Positions 46,975-59,261 of a DNA stretch of 64,000 bases are shown piece by piece; the first letter of the stretch is position 1, and every line of letters begins with the position of its first letter. Source of the stretch: Isoetes taiwanensis (taxonomy: Eukaryota > Streptophyta > Lycopodiopsida > Isoetales > Isoetaceae); the NCBI GenBank assembly GCA_021234155.1, contig JAJEKV010000126.1, forward strand, positions 248,001-312,000, written 5' to 3'. The notes below the pieces were generated by a model that was not told the origin of the DNA, made no database searches, and saw only the letters and a list, made by a program, of their open reading frames with translations. The position numbers and the translations under genes are program-made.

Positions 46975-48363
46975 TCTTTTTCATGTGCGCATGGACAAGT
47001 TTCCCAAACCCCAAAGCTGGTACAACTGCACATGCAGCCAAAACATTTATTAAAGTGCCCTTAGACAGATTTGCACTTGAATTTGACCAAAAAACCTAAG
47101 AGCTTCATGTCCAGCTCCATATAAGGTGTAAGCTGCAATTATTACACTCCATGAAGTTGCGTCTCTCTCAGGCATGGAATCAAATACTAAGAATGCATGA
47201 TCTACACAAGCACACCTGCCATACATGTCAATGAGTGTGTTCCCTACAAAAACTTCTTTTCCATATCCTGCTTTCATTGTGCAGGCATGGATACGCCTTC
47301 CTTGTTCTAGGTAAAGTGCATCACTGCATGCACTGAGAAGACAGACAAAGGCAACCCTATCTAAGTTTATATTTTCTGCTTGCATCTGAGCGAAAAGGTC
47401 AAGGGCTAATTTGCTAACCCCTATCTGAGAGTATGCTCCAAGCATGGCATTCCAACACATAACCTTATTATGTGCAGGTATCCCATCAAATACGTGACGA
47501 GCACAAACTATTTCTCCACACTTAGCATACATGTCAATTAGGCCACTATCAACAACATCATCTAACTGACAACCATTTTGACAAATAAAGGCATGTACCT
47601 GTTTCCCTTGCTGCAGGGCACTTGCCATCGTACAAGCACTAAGTATACAAAGAAAAGTTACATTGTTTGGTTTCACACCTTCGGATTGCATTTAGAAATA
47701 TAATTCAAGAGCTTCTCTGACATTGCCGCACTCACTATGCCCTCTAATTAATGTGGTCCATGTGAAAACATTTCGTCTCGGCATTTTTTCAAAAACTTGC
47801 CATGCGTTATCCATTCTCCCACACATTATATACAAGAGCACAAGGGAACTACCTACGAAAATATTGACTTCACATTCTGTTCTTTGTATACACGCATGTA
47901 CTCGTTTTCCTTGATTTAAATTCAACAAGGAGGTACATGCTCCAAGTACTGAAACAAAGGCAACTGCATCTGGTTTTACGTGTTCATCCTCCTCCAACTC
48001 CTTAAATAATGCAATAGCTTCCAGCACATGACCATGCATTGAATATCCGCCAACCATCAATGTCCATGTAAATATATTTTTCCAAGGCAGTGTGGAAAAA
48101 ACATAATATGCATCCAGCAAACATGTACACTTCCTATACATGTCGATGAGACCATTCCAAGTAGATATATCTGACCTGCATGCATTTTTTATAATGTGGG
48201 CATGAATGTGTTTTCCGATGTGCAATGCTCTTCTAAGTGCACACTCCTGCAATGCAGAGAGGTAATATCCCTGATGGTCATCATGATGCAATATTAATGG
48301 AGCATCCCTTAGTTGGCCCACACATGCCTTGACAGTATGATCAGTGACAGAAAGCCCATTCAA
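46975..48363 (-). pseudogene. PLS-type PPR protein, nearly intact, one stop and one frameshift
   Basis: Two same-frame ORFs, 48363-47692 and 47691-47050, are separated by one TAA (47692-47694), and together give about 437 codons. The text is a regular series of PLS repeats: ALHIGKHIHAHIIK, NGLIDMYRKC, NIFTWTLMVGGY, VKPDAVAFVSVLGAC, NQGKRVHACI, then VKPNNVTFLCILSAC, GLIDMYAKCG and GNTLIDMYGRCACVDHA. The frame breaks near 47060-47075 and PPR text resumes (TLINVLAACAVVPALG) to about 46975, where HKT-like sequence begins. There is no E, E+ or DYW tail. It would act in organelle RNA processing if functional. The low number of breaks suggests a young pseudogene, or a gene with assembly errors. Confidence 0.9.
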
Positions 48364-48390
48364 GTTAGGTAACTGTATGGGTTTTTTTTA

Positions 48391-48934
48391 TATTAGAAGT
48401 GCTTTAGTGAACTGATTTTAACCTGCTCAATCTGTGGAGCACACAGCTCCTTCACATTCTGGCAGCTCATGAAAAGTCCATTCCAGTTCTAAAAGAATAT
48501 GTTCTTAGCAAATGTTAATCCACATAGAGTAAGTAAAGCATGCAATTTAGACCTTTTTTTTACCGAAAGGAAATTGATATCATATTTCCTTTAATACTTG
48601 CCATGCAGAAGATAAGGTGCACAAATTTATTACAATCACTTTCAGTAAAGGGCTGCCGCATGTATTAGAAGTGCTTTAGTGACTGATTTTAACCTGCTCA
48701 ATCTGTGGAGCACACAGCTCCTTCACATTCTGGCAGCTGATGAAAAGTCCATTCCAGTTCTAAAAGAATATGTTCTTAGCAAATGTTAATCCACATAGAG
48801 TAAGTAAAGCATGCAATTTAGACCTTTTTTTTACCGAAAGGAAATTGATATCACAATTTCCTTTAATACTTGCCATGCAGATGATAAGGTGCACAAATTT
48901 ATTACAATCACTTTCAGTAAAGGGCTGCCGCATG
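48391..48934. repeat. 272-bp tandem duplication
   Basis: Unit 1 (48391-48662) and unit 2 (48663-48934) are almost identical, from TATTAGAAGTGCTTTAGTGA to GGGCTGCCGCATG. Only a few substitutions and a single-base indel distinguish them. It lies just upstream of the PPR gene on that gene's strand and may contain its 5' flank. Confidence 0.95.
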
Positions 48935-51309
48935 TAATAGATGAGCTCCCCCATTTAACAGATACAACTATAAAAAACACAGAAAGGAAGGACCATGATT
49001 TAAGACATTCCCTCCAGCTCTGAAAAAACTTCTGTGACTCCCACTATAAAACTAGCCAACAAAGACCAAGTATGGTAAAGGACTTCTGGTGCTATAGGAC
49101 TTACTATGCTGTCATATGAGGCACAAAAGTGAGACAGACTAAACATACTTCTATAATGCTGCTTGAATCTTACAGCAATATTTGCTGGATTAAAAATATT
49201 ATTACTTGCCTATTATTATTTGCTGGATCATGTGCAAGATCATATAGAGCTATATTCAACGGATCTTAATAAGTTGCCTGTTTCACAACCTCTTATTCTT
49301 CATTAGTTTCTAAGCATAAGAATTGCTTCACCATGATCTGGTATTAGTGACATAGTTATAATATTGCATGATGGTCCTACGCAAAATGCACTTTAGAATC
49401 CAAGGACAGGGCATCAGAACATAGAGAATTCAAGTATCACAGAGTTTTCAGCACAACGAATTAAAAGCATTGTATGAGATGTCTTATCATTGTTCACACT
49501 CTCAGATGCATCACATTTTTTTTTTTTGCTTCCTAGAATGGCATTTAAGCTGCCAAGTTATCTGATTATAAAACGACACGAGGGAACAGAAGCCGAGGAA
49601 GAGATGCTATAGAAGTTTTACCGTTTCACAAACTTACCTTGACAGTTAAGAGAAGTCTTGGCTAAACCAATGAGGAAAGGTTCTGGCTCATCCTGTGGCA
49701 AAACAAATTTAAATCTGTTTAAATCGGCATCCCAGTCCTAGCCAAGAATACGCTTCTGTCTGCCATGCCAGTTAATCGGTTGGACCATCCTCGGATTTAG
49801 AACGCAAATGACCGCCAATTTACAGGGCACAATCGGTACGAGGGTTTGCCCCCCTAGGGGCAACCCAAAAACGAGTACGTAACATATTGTGCACGAGGAG
49901 GCATAGAGGCAACTGGAACTATGTGAGAATTGAGCAAAAATGGAATAATTAGAAAGGGCAGGATAGAGAAAGAAATGAATATATGCCAACCGTACCAACT
50001 TGGCTTAGTACTTAGAGGTCTGCCATAAAAGCCAATGCACACTTCAATTCAATCTAACGGCTTCAAAAATGTTCGGATATATAATGTTGGAAAGCAAGGC
50101 CATTAACCAATAACCAAGATATCTAAAAAACTTTGAGGATGTCAACAACCACATTATACATACGGCAAAAACATGCATCAATATCCAGACAAATAACTTT
50201 TAACAAATATTTCTGGCATCATTTAATTAAAAGATTGGAAGGCAAAATTAGGTTTCCGGCAGTTAAATTGCATCCAAATCTTGGATTGCAGGCAGTGGCC
50301 GCCATTCTTGCAATCGGCCTCTGAATCAGGGATTTTCTCTGATCGCCACTGCTCAGACGAATTAGCTACTCAAGAAGGATTATCTATTCAAGAAGAACTG
50401 GCGATTCACATACAGGTTAAGCAAAGGAAAACGCACATGGTAAAAAAAATGGCAACAGAAAAAACACATAACGGCCAGATCCGGGAGGGGGGGAGCGATA
50501 TGGAAAAGAAAGTTCTAGAGCCATTTGATATCCTTGGAAAATTCTCATGGCCAGAATAGAGTTCTGATTCAAAATTCCAACTGTTAATCACTGGTTGAAA
50601 AATAGGGATGTTTATTGATCCAGATCAAAACAGGACAAATCAGAGGGCAGGTAAAAAACGAAGATGATTTATACAGCAGGTTAATTGGTACTAAACAGGC
50701 AAAGATTGTCTGAAGCTAAAAATATGATGCCATATGCGAAGCTGCTGGCAAATACATAAGACAGATTAATTTTTGAACTGTACGGGTTTGAATTCTTACT
50801 GAAACCATGGCCCATCCATGTCTCTAAATCAAAAATTTTCTATTTGACTTACCTCTGTTAAGAATATCTTAGTTGCTGGATTCAATACCTTCGTTCGATA
50901 ACTTAAACGGTTCTCAAGATTTCCACTGAAGCCGAGCGATCTAGATACCAAATGCTGCTACATCCTCAGTTTTAATACCATTCATCCCTACGATCTTGGC
51001 TTCTAGCCCTTTCCATCGCTTGCACCGAAGCTGGAGCTTTCCTCTGTTGTAGAATCAGATAAAAGACTAAAACCTTCTAACATCATAGAGGGCCTAAAAA
51101 CATGGCTCTTTTCAAGCTCGACGATATGGGAATGAGGTGCCATCGTATCCAACAACAAGCAAAATTATGCCGGAATGGAGAATATGTTAGAAATAAAAGT
51201 GCAGCAGCAACGAATTTGGCACAAAAGGGACATCGTGTCTAAACGGAGCAACTGGATAATGGCAGACTGAAGGAAACTTAGGCACATCAAAAGAAGAAAA
51301 TGAACAACG
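48935..51309. other. Intergenic, no gene recognised
   Basis: A 92-codon charged ORF (50281-50559) matches no family I know. A T-run lies at 49519-49529 and a G-run at 50487-50495. Sequence at 49735-50000 is G+C-richer and may be a decayed element. Confidence 0.4.
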
Positions 51310-51495
51310 GTGGCCACACACTAGGAAGAAGGAAGGAAAATGCACAATGAGAGCTGATGAGGAAGAAATGGACGTGAAAGAACCTAAATATGAAGATAGA
51401 AAGGAAAAAGACAAAATAACTAACTGCTAACTACCTCCGTAGTTCTAGAACCTTGTTTACCTTCTATTCTATGAAACGAAGGTAAACATCATTTG
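51310..51495. repeat. Dispersed repeat with hairpin, right copy
   Basis: Nearly identical to 43530-43715, including the perfect inverted repeat, here at 51455-51464 and 51478-51487. Confidence 0.9.
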
Positions 51496-51669
51496 TTTAT
51501 AATTTCAATAGTTCCTTTGCTTTAAAACATTTCAATGGTTCTCTTAAGTTATAATTTAAAAGCTTCTTAAGTTATAATCAAAATATTCATCCAAAGCCCT
51601 TGCCTCGTGTTTGTCTTACGCAAATCATTCCTCCGAGCCACGCCCCCAAGCTAGTGCCGATCGGTAGCG

Positions 51670-52680
51670 GATCTTCATCTCAACAAAAAAGTCTCCTTGC
51701 TCTAATTTAAGAGAACCACATTAAATTGGCTTCTTCTAAATGGGCTTCTTCTAAATGGGTTGCATCCCATAACCGGCAACATGGAAGAAGCTTCTTTCAA
51801 GCTGCAAATTCACATGGCTGTGTCCATTGTCAATGTAAGATATCTTATTTTACAGCCTACTTAACCCGGGAAATTCCACGAACAGCTTTCCACATGCAAC
51901 ATTTAATGCTTTAGGAGGTGATTTAGGACCTTCCAGAATAAATCGATGATTTTTCTGTAACATTGATTGCCACTATATAGGATCTCTCCGTAATCATCTC
52001 GAGCAGTTGATGCAATCGGTAATTTTGAAAACAAGATCACATAGTTGCCATAAGCTGATAGGGGTGTTCTGGAATATTCCATCACATGTTGTGTACTACA
52101 AGAAAGATCATGCATCTCCATTTCTGAATACATTAGAAGAGAAAGCAGATTATCTTGTATTATCAGACTAATTTTGTCATTCTTGCCTTGGGAAAACCTT
52201 CTTCCTCCTATTGGAAAAATTCCTGTAGTTTCCTCACCCAATCAAAATTTTCAATTTCCAAACGGAATCTTCCTACAAACAAATTTCACAACCAGATCCA
52301 ATTTCACAAAACATCAGATGAAATTTATCAGTGGGAAAGAAATTTCAATCAAGTAGAAGAACCAGTTGTACAGTTAAGAGATATTCTACAACAAATTGAT
52401 TGAAGAGCGCTCAAAGCCGAGGAATTACTTCCTCTACCATTAGAACATTCAACATTGCTTTCATTATATTATATGCTATAATGGTGCAAGAAAATTTCTG
52501 CTTTGGAAGAAAAGATGGAGCTGGAGATTACAGGGTTGAAAAATATGGAAGAAGCAGGACAACAATTGTTGAATATGATAGTGTGTATCAGTGTGTATTT
52601 GTGTCGCTGCGGGTTTTTAAAATGCAAAGCATCCAAATTAGAATGCACATCCATATTTATAGAGGATGATTGATAGAAGA
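51670..52680. repeat. Duplicated unknown element, left copy
   Basis: This aligns with 59262-60330 in the same orientation, from GATCTTCATCTCAAC to AAATGCAAAGCATCCA. Both strands have conserved open stretches: on the plus strand, IPSHVVYYKKDHASPFLNT, FISGKEISIK and, in another frame, EEPVVQLRDILQQID; on the minus strand, TTGIFPIGGRRFSQGK. I cannot tell which strand, if any, is coding. Unique flanks on both sides suggest a mobile or segmentally copied unit. Confidence 0.8.
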
Positions 52681-53929
52681 TCCAAAGAACACAGAGATAA
52701 AAGGCAAAAAGATGGATTGAGATTCTTACTGGAGCAAAGTGCCCCGATTTTTATTGACAACAATCGTGCAAAAACTGTCTCAAGGTCGTTTATTGCAGAG
52801 AAGCCTAGACTTAACTGCAGAATTTTGAAGCAAAACTCGTTGATAGTAGTAAAGGAATAAACTAACAGGAAACTAATAGCAAATATTTAAAGAATTTCAG
52901 GTCTTAATTTTGTTGTCAAACTCAAAGGACAAACCGCAACTTTCATTATGTACAAAAAGCATTCTTTTATAACCATATAAGTCCAGTCCTAACAAAGCAG
53001 GCATTCCATAATCCATTACCTTTGATTTACTCCTATTGGCCATTTTATATAACTTTGAAAAGTGTCGAACTTTAGTATTCCAAATGGTTAAACTCATAAA
53101 TGAAATGAATATTCAAATGGTGTCGAAATGCTATGACCATTACAACAAACAATAGATAGAAGTGGTCATAATAATTGATCAAACTTTGACCATAGATGGT
53201 CATATGGCACACATTCAAAATTGTGAGTGAAAGTTAGGTTGCTTTTTTAAAAATAACTATAGGCTGTAGAGACGTATTTGTCTAACAATCCAACAGTATA
53301 TATTTGACACAATTAAGTTGAGATAAAAACTTGATTGATACTGATATCAAGTTCATGTGCAATGTCTCCCATAAGTTGCTCCTTGAGGACATAGAAAAGA
53401 CAAGTTTATATGAAGTGACATCAGTATCTCAATGCTTCTAATACCGGCAAACATGATTAAGAACTAAGAGTGATGACTAATGGGGACACGATATGGGATT
53501 AGAGTTTGAAGTTGACATACTTTCATTGATGTAATTACCACTAGTAGAAGGACTCAACGATGGTATCTTTGGAAGACTGTGGGAAGAACTTGAGGTCCAC
53601 ATAGGATGGGGCAGTCTTTGGAGAAATTGGTGGGGAAAAGCTCTCCCATAAGTTACTGGTCGACCTTCAAAATCCTACCTTTTGATTTGCACGGTCATAA
53701 GTCACAAGCGTGCACATGTACCACTATGCCTGTCACAAATAATTTTGGCATCAACTTAGATTAACTTGAATTAGGACTATTGGGAAAAGGAACCTCAGAT
53801 AATATAAGCAAAAAAAGAATCTCAATATATACCTTCAAGCAAGGTAGTGGGATCTTTTCCATTCTTGAATATTCTAAGACCTTTTGCTACTTTTGTATGC
53901 TACTCTTGTATTCATAAACTCGATTTGTC
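52681..53929. other. Intergenic, nothing recognised
   Basis: AT-rich. 53135-53205 contains several GACCAT and ATGGTCA words but no clear repeat structure. No gene was recognised. Confidence 0.4.
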
Positions 53930-55252
53930 GCATGATTTTTGTTTCACATGGTTTTTGTTATCCTCTTCCACAAAATGGGTTACTAAGCTAAGAGTTAAGA
54001 AGCCTGATATGGCAAAATTTTGATCATTCTAAAGCTCCTTCAGAAATCCCATACATCCAAAAATCCTCTTCTATAATATATTCCTTCTCATTCATGCACT
54101 ACAGTTCCATACATCCTCCTCAGAATAATTGGGATGTGCCACTTTTACGAAGTAAAGACATGATGGTATAGATTCACCAAGCACAACTCTATGGCGGTTG
54201 CTACAAACATTGTTTTAAGATATTTTTGTGGTTGCAACAGTCTCGTTTTATACTAGGTAATGCACGCTTCGAAGAGATCCTGGCATATAATTTTCGAGCA
54301 GCAGCGGAGCCGCGAGTCTGCCGCCAAGTTTGGTGGCGCCGCCGAGAAAATTATTGTTGGAATCTCAACAAGCATGCATTACCAGACGTAATACACATTT
54401 GGTGAAATTACGTCTATTAAGAATTTTACACATAGCATCTAGATGCTTTGGCTATGGCGAGGGAGGTTTTTCGGGCCACGCCTTTGTTCCAGAAAAGAAT
54501 ACATCATGCGCTTTAAGAAACTAAGCTACAGATTTGCGCAAATCTATTAAAAAAATACATAAGCTCAAGTATGTGGTCTGATGAAATACTAAGAGGTTTG
54601 AGCAGTTATGGAAAGCTTTCTAGCTATGGATTCTTTGCTATAGGAGCATTCTCTTCATAAATCTAGGCAGGCTATCTACAAAAAATATACAGAGACGAAG
54701 CTATGATTCTTTGCCTTTTTGCAGATGGCGGAGGCAGATGGCTTTTCCTTGTGAACTAGCCTCTGGCTCCAAGATCTGTTCAAGATTTTGACAAACCTGT
54801 TCTAGAATGGGCATAATGAAGAATAGAGGATGTAAAAAAGTGACATTTCTACATTAAAAGCTAATCTCTTACGACGTTCGCTCCACGTGACATCTCCAGA
54901 TTCGGCCGGAGATGTTGGTGGAGAAACAGAGGATCGAAGGAATTTAGCGGCGCCACTATAGATGGGGCGTCTTTATATCATATAAAACTAATAGAACATT
55001 CCAGTAATTTCAACCAAACGTGTATTACGTTGCTTTAATGTGCCACATGTTCATGTATAAGGGCTTAGAAGGCTTCTTCGTAGATGTTCATGTATAAGGG
55101 CTTACTAGGATCAAACATGGGTGAGAAAACTCTCAATCTGACTTGTGCACTTAATGGTAAAGAAACAAATGAAAATCTTCAAGTCAAGCTAAAAATAAAA
55201 GCATCGTGATATTAATTTGCCAAAAAAGATATATGAACATCTTTAGGACATG
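53930..55252. repeat. Segmental duplication, right copy, part 1
   Basis: Counterpart of 36645-38313, ending GGACATGTT where the LINE begins. About 60 bp found at the corresponding place in the left copy (38255-38313) is absent here. Confidence 0.9.
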
Positions 55253-57535
55253 TTCGGCTGTTGAACACTCATCCTCGAACCTTTTGGCGCAGAGTGCGAG
55301 AAGGCCATCCCGACCTATAGGGGACATCACGGTAGGGCGGTGGGGCGCAATTACTTGCGGCGGCTCTATGACCCACCGAGGGGGCAGCGTACGCCCATGT
55401 ACCCCCGGGATGGCCCCATTGGTTCTAATGCGGAGGATGTTGTGGAGGGCCTACAAAGCGGGCGGCTAATGGGAAGGCGGTGACCTCGGCGGGTATGCGG
55501 GCGAGTACTCAAATGGGCGGGGGCCGCTTGTGCGGTTCTCACACCACATTTCAGCGAGCATTGCGGGAGGTCTCCCCGACAATGGACCACAAAGGGAGTT
55601 CTTCCCATTCACAAGGCGGCGACCCACACTTTGTCAGGCCAATTCACGAAGACGATCATGGTCGATTTGATTTGCCAAACCGTTGGCGGCATTCTCGAGC
55701 AGCAATTGACTGCTTTGGCGGAGGCAACAGTGATGCGAGGAACCCTCCACAAAAGCGGGCTTTAGACCGCCACTCAATGATTGACCATATCTTTACCGCT
55801 GCGGGCTTGATTGAAGGCGGTAAAACCACCGGCGGGACTTGTATTGTTGCTTTGTGGACTTCGCGAAGGCTTCGATACGGTCCCGGGAAAAGCTATGGGC
55901 TAGGATTCGTCAAGCTGGGGCTGCCCATTTGCACGCGGAATGCCATATCTGACAGTATATGAGAGTTGTTTTGGCGGGATGCGGTCGGCCAGGCCAAGCA
56001 TTCTCGGTAGTATCGGGATCGGCTGCCCCTCCCACCAACACTTTTGGCCTCTACATTGACGAGGCACGGCTTGCGGGCATGGGGGATGGCATACCGGCTT
56101 TGCGAGGTCATCCGCCCGGCTCATCTCTGCCCCACACCCGAAGCTATGCAGTCTCATCGGATGCCCTAGACACATTCGCCGGGACTCTGAGACATGTACA
56201 AAGCGTGAATCTGGGTCAAGACCCGGTGGTTCTCATATCCTCTTCCGCCTACCACACCTCCTCCTCGGCACTCACATATCGAGGGCGGCCTTTTTGCGGG
56301 AGGTCACGCCCCACCTACCAGTACACAGGGGTGGAGTTCCCTCCTCGCTCCTGTTTGGGAGGCGCCCATCCGCTTTGCGGGTGACAGGCCGGAAAGCGCT
56401 TTATACCATGCGAATAAGTCTACCGTGCGAGCTCTATGATTGGGGCCATTAGTCAAGACTGTGAGGCGGTTAGGCCCGTCCCTTCAGGGGTCGGTTTGGG
56501 GGCCTGGCGTCTCTTTGGCGACACGAATGACTTGGAGCAGGTGCAAAGGCATTTTTGCACGGCGCACTTGGGGTGAAACTTCGGTCCCTATCAAATTCTC
56601 TTTGCGAGGGGGCGTTCTGCGCTACGTGCCAGTCCTCTGATTAGACATCGTCTACTTTGGAGAAGTGGTTAATATGGGTGATGCTCATCCCGCGACTCGG
56701 GCTTTACGCTGCGGGTAATGGACCCGCGAGCGGCTCGGGGCACATTGGAGGGGTAAGAGAGGATCCGGTGGATTCGCCGGATGGATAACGGTAGAGCACA
56801 AATACGTGCGCAGTGGACATAGAGGCCGATCGTGGCGACACATTGGGGATACCACCTAGACGCTTTGCTTCCTTTGGCAAACTTCCGGGACCCCGGCTCT
56901 AGAGCTGATCAAAACGGCCATACAAGGAGCACATCAACAGCGTTGGCACGGGGCCTGACTCTCACTGCTGCTCCCGGGGCCCCTCGAAAAGCCTTGAACT
57001 CATTGCCTCCATTTGCCACGGTGCCCACCATCTCACGATCGAGACGGGCGGGTGGATTGGGGGAGCCCGCCAGACAAAGCCTCGGTCTTGTCGGCGGGCG
57101 CCATTGAGGATGAGTCTCACACTCCAGAGGTTGCCCAAAGATTCGGTCAGATCAGGGCCGGATCACGTTCTTTAGTATGCAGTATTCTGCCCCTACATTT
57201 GCTAATGAAACACCGCCCCGCGGTGCGTTCGGGGTCGTATTACATGAGGTAATCTTGGATCGCGAGCCCGCCTCTTGCCCTTTCGCCGTCACTTTGATCG
57301 TGCACTATGGGTCTGCATACATGAGTGTATATATTTGTGTGTTTTGCATTTCAGATATTGGAACAGGTTTTGTCGCAGTTTGATTGTCGCCACAGTTTTT
57401 CCCTCGAAAACTCCTTCGAGGCGGGGGTTTTTAACTGGGTAGTAATCGCTTGTTGTGCTTTTTTTGTATTGGGTCCCATAGACCGATTGGTCTCCATGGA
57501 CGATAAAAATACCTTCCTTCCTTCCTTCCTTCAAG
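55253..57535 (+). mobile_element. LINE inserted into the right duplication copy
   Basis: A G+C-rich non-LTR element of about 2.3 kb, clearly different in composition from its flanks. RT landmarks in shifting frames: VDFAK (55854-55868) then FDTVP (55871-55885) with one base missing between, FGLYIDEARLAGMGDGIP (56042-56098), and SSSAYHTSSSALTYRG (about 56240-56288). At the place where the YADD catalytic box would fall (about 56142-56150) bases are missing. The 3' end has the conserved stem-loop (57471-57511), GATAAAAAT and a tail of five CCTT units instead of the usual TTCTA. Sequence left of 55253 and right of 57535 is contiguous in the other duplication copy, so the insertion came after the duplication. 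The 5' end is truncated, with no endonuclease visible. Confidence 0.9.
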
Positions 57536-57644
57536 GAAAATCAAATCCATGCAAGAATCTTGAATCAATGTCCGTGGAGACCAGATTGGCCTATAGAAAT
57601 TATATATTGTACAAAAATAAAGGAAAGAAGAAGAAAACCTCCTG

Positions 57645-57780
57645 TGGGCACGGCCCAAAGTGGTAGGACTTTAAACTTCGCCACAACTAAGGTTATCGGT
57701 TCGAGTATAACCAATATCAATCTAGTAATATCGGCTTTAAAATCCATTGCTCGAGGTCATAGGTTCGGGATTCACCATAT
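57645..57780 (+). mobile_element. tRNA-like dimeric element (SINE head), right copy
   Basis: Same layout as at 38441: a GTGGTAGGAC-type A region, a B box GGTTCGAGTATAACC (57698-57712) and a second B box GGTTCGGGATTCACC (57762-57776). The second B box is closer to the tRNA consensus than in the left copy. Confidence 0.55.
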
Positions 57781-58508
57781 ATAATGTACAATCACACCGA
57801 GCAGCTCCTTGTATAATATCTCGTAGTTGGAGTGAATTTAGATTGGCTTCGTGAGTGAATTTAGATTGGCTTCGTGTGATATCAATGTACTGGAGATGTA
57901 TGTGATGAATAAATGAATCAAATCCTTCAAAAAGAGAAATCACACAAGTTTTTGCTCTGATGTACTAGAGATGTATGTGATGAATAAATGAAGCAAGTCT
58001 TTAAAAGGAAAGAAAAAAAGAAAGAAAATTGGAACTATAATTTGAAAATCATTTGATACTTTCCCACTTGCAACATAACGATACACAATACAACTTGATG
58101 TTCTGTACTTTTGTAACCCTTAGGGTGTTTAGATTAAAACATCCCACCGACCCTCCTACTTAGATAAGAAAAACTGCAATCTCATGAGGATTCTTCAATA
58201 ACTATTTTCCAAAGCAATGATTTATTCTCCAATGATCGAGTTCCTGTATCTCCAATAGATATTAAAAATCTCCTCTCCACATCCTCCCACCCTCCTCATG
58301 AGGGCAACAATCCAAAAATAGTTATGCAAATCCAATGTGTGGATCCCCTCATCGGACACTCTGGTAATTCCCTCATCGAATGGTCTGACACCATGTAGAC
58401 ATGTCTTTAGCAAAGTTTTCTACATAGATTAAGCAGTTTAATATGTAAATGTTCATGAGGTTAATCAGTTTGGAAATCCATCCTCGAGCTGACAAAATAA
58501 AATGTGAA

Positions 58509-59236
58509 TTAGCTAGGCAATAGAGATAACACATTAGAAGAAGAGGTTAGTGACGTGCCTTGTTGATGTATAGGAATTCTTGTAATAGGATAGGAAGTAG
58601 CAACGCTCCAGACTTTAGGATGAAACTTAAGAGTGCTAAATAATGAATATTCTATGAACTGCATCCTTACATCGAGATGGAACTTGGATGGAAAGGTTGC
58701 ATAGGTCATCGAGAGACGAACCATGTTACTTGAGGAAATATGTCCCCATGAAGAATGGGACCAGTGCCATCATAGGGAAGCTTGGGAAATTTGAGAAGAG
58801 GCGTGCTTTTATGAGTGTCATATTTGTGACAATTTTTCCAGCAAACTAGCTTCCATTCAAACATGGCCCTACTCCCATTCTCGCCCTTCATTCAAAAACA
58901 TGGGCTTGACTAGGATCACCATGGATGGATTTTGGCTGAATATTAGCCACCGAAAAAAATTTGGGCGTGATTGAGAAGTTTATAATATTCGGAAAGAAAC
59001 CCAAAGCAAAATCATCTTGCACAAATTGGGTACTGGAATCGCGACTTTGAGAAGCTTTGTCTTTACTTTGAGTTGAGATCCGCCGTGTTTTAGAAAGGGC
59101 AGAGCAAGAAACCCGCCACAATTTTTCTGTTGCCAATGTAAGGATCCGGGCGGTAAAGCATTATAGTCGGAGATATTATCCTGGATTGCACCGGATTTGC
59201 CACCGCTTTCTTCGTCGTCCCAATTTTTCTCCCATG
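58509..59236 (-). pseudogene. Unknown-family gene, frameshifted copy
   Basis: It aligns end to end with the intact 243-codon ORF at 41627-42358. The C-terminal part (58509-58724, ending SSSNVLSLLPS), the centre (58706-58891, with KLPYDGTGPIL) and part of the N-terminal half (58888-59136, with FALGFFPNIINFSITP) are in different frames. The first about 30 codons (59140-59236) are badly decayed. At least three frameshifts make it a pseudogene. Confidence 0.85.
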
Positions 59237-59261
59237 TTAACTTCTATCTATTCAAGGCGTC

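Larger units (their letters stand above)
57530..59260. repeat. Segmental duplication, right copy, part 2
   Basis: Counterpart of 38314-39540 and, from about 58255, of 41365-42380. Here the two parts are contiguous, so this copy shows the arrangement before the left side was split or duplicated. At about 59260 it joins the copy of the unknown 51.7-52.7 kb element. Confidence 0.9.

Noticed and set aside
50281..50559. A 92-codon ORF as a gene
   Set aside because: Charged composition is plausible for a protein but there is no homologous copy, domain or splice context to support it.
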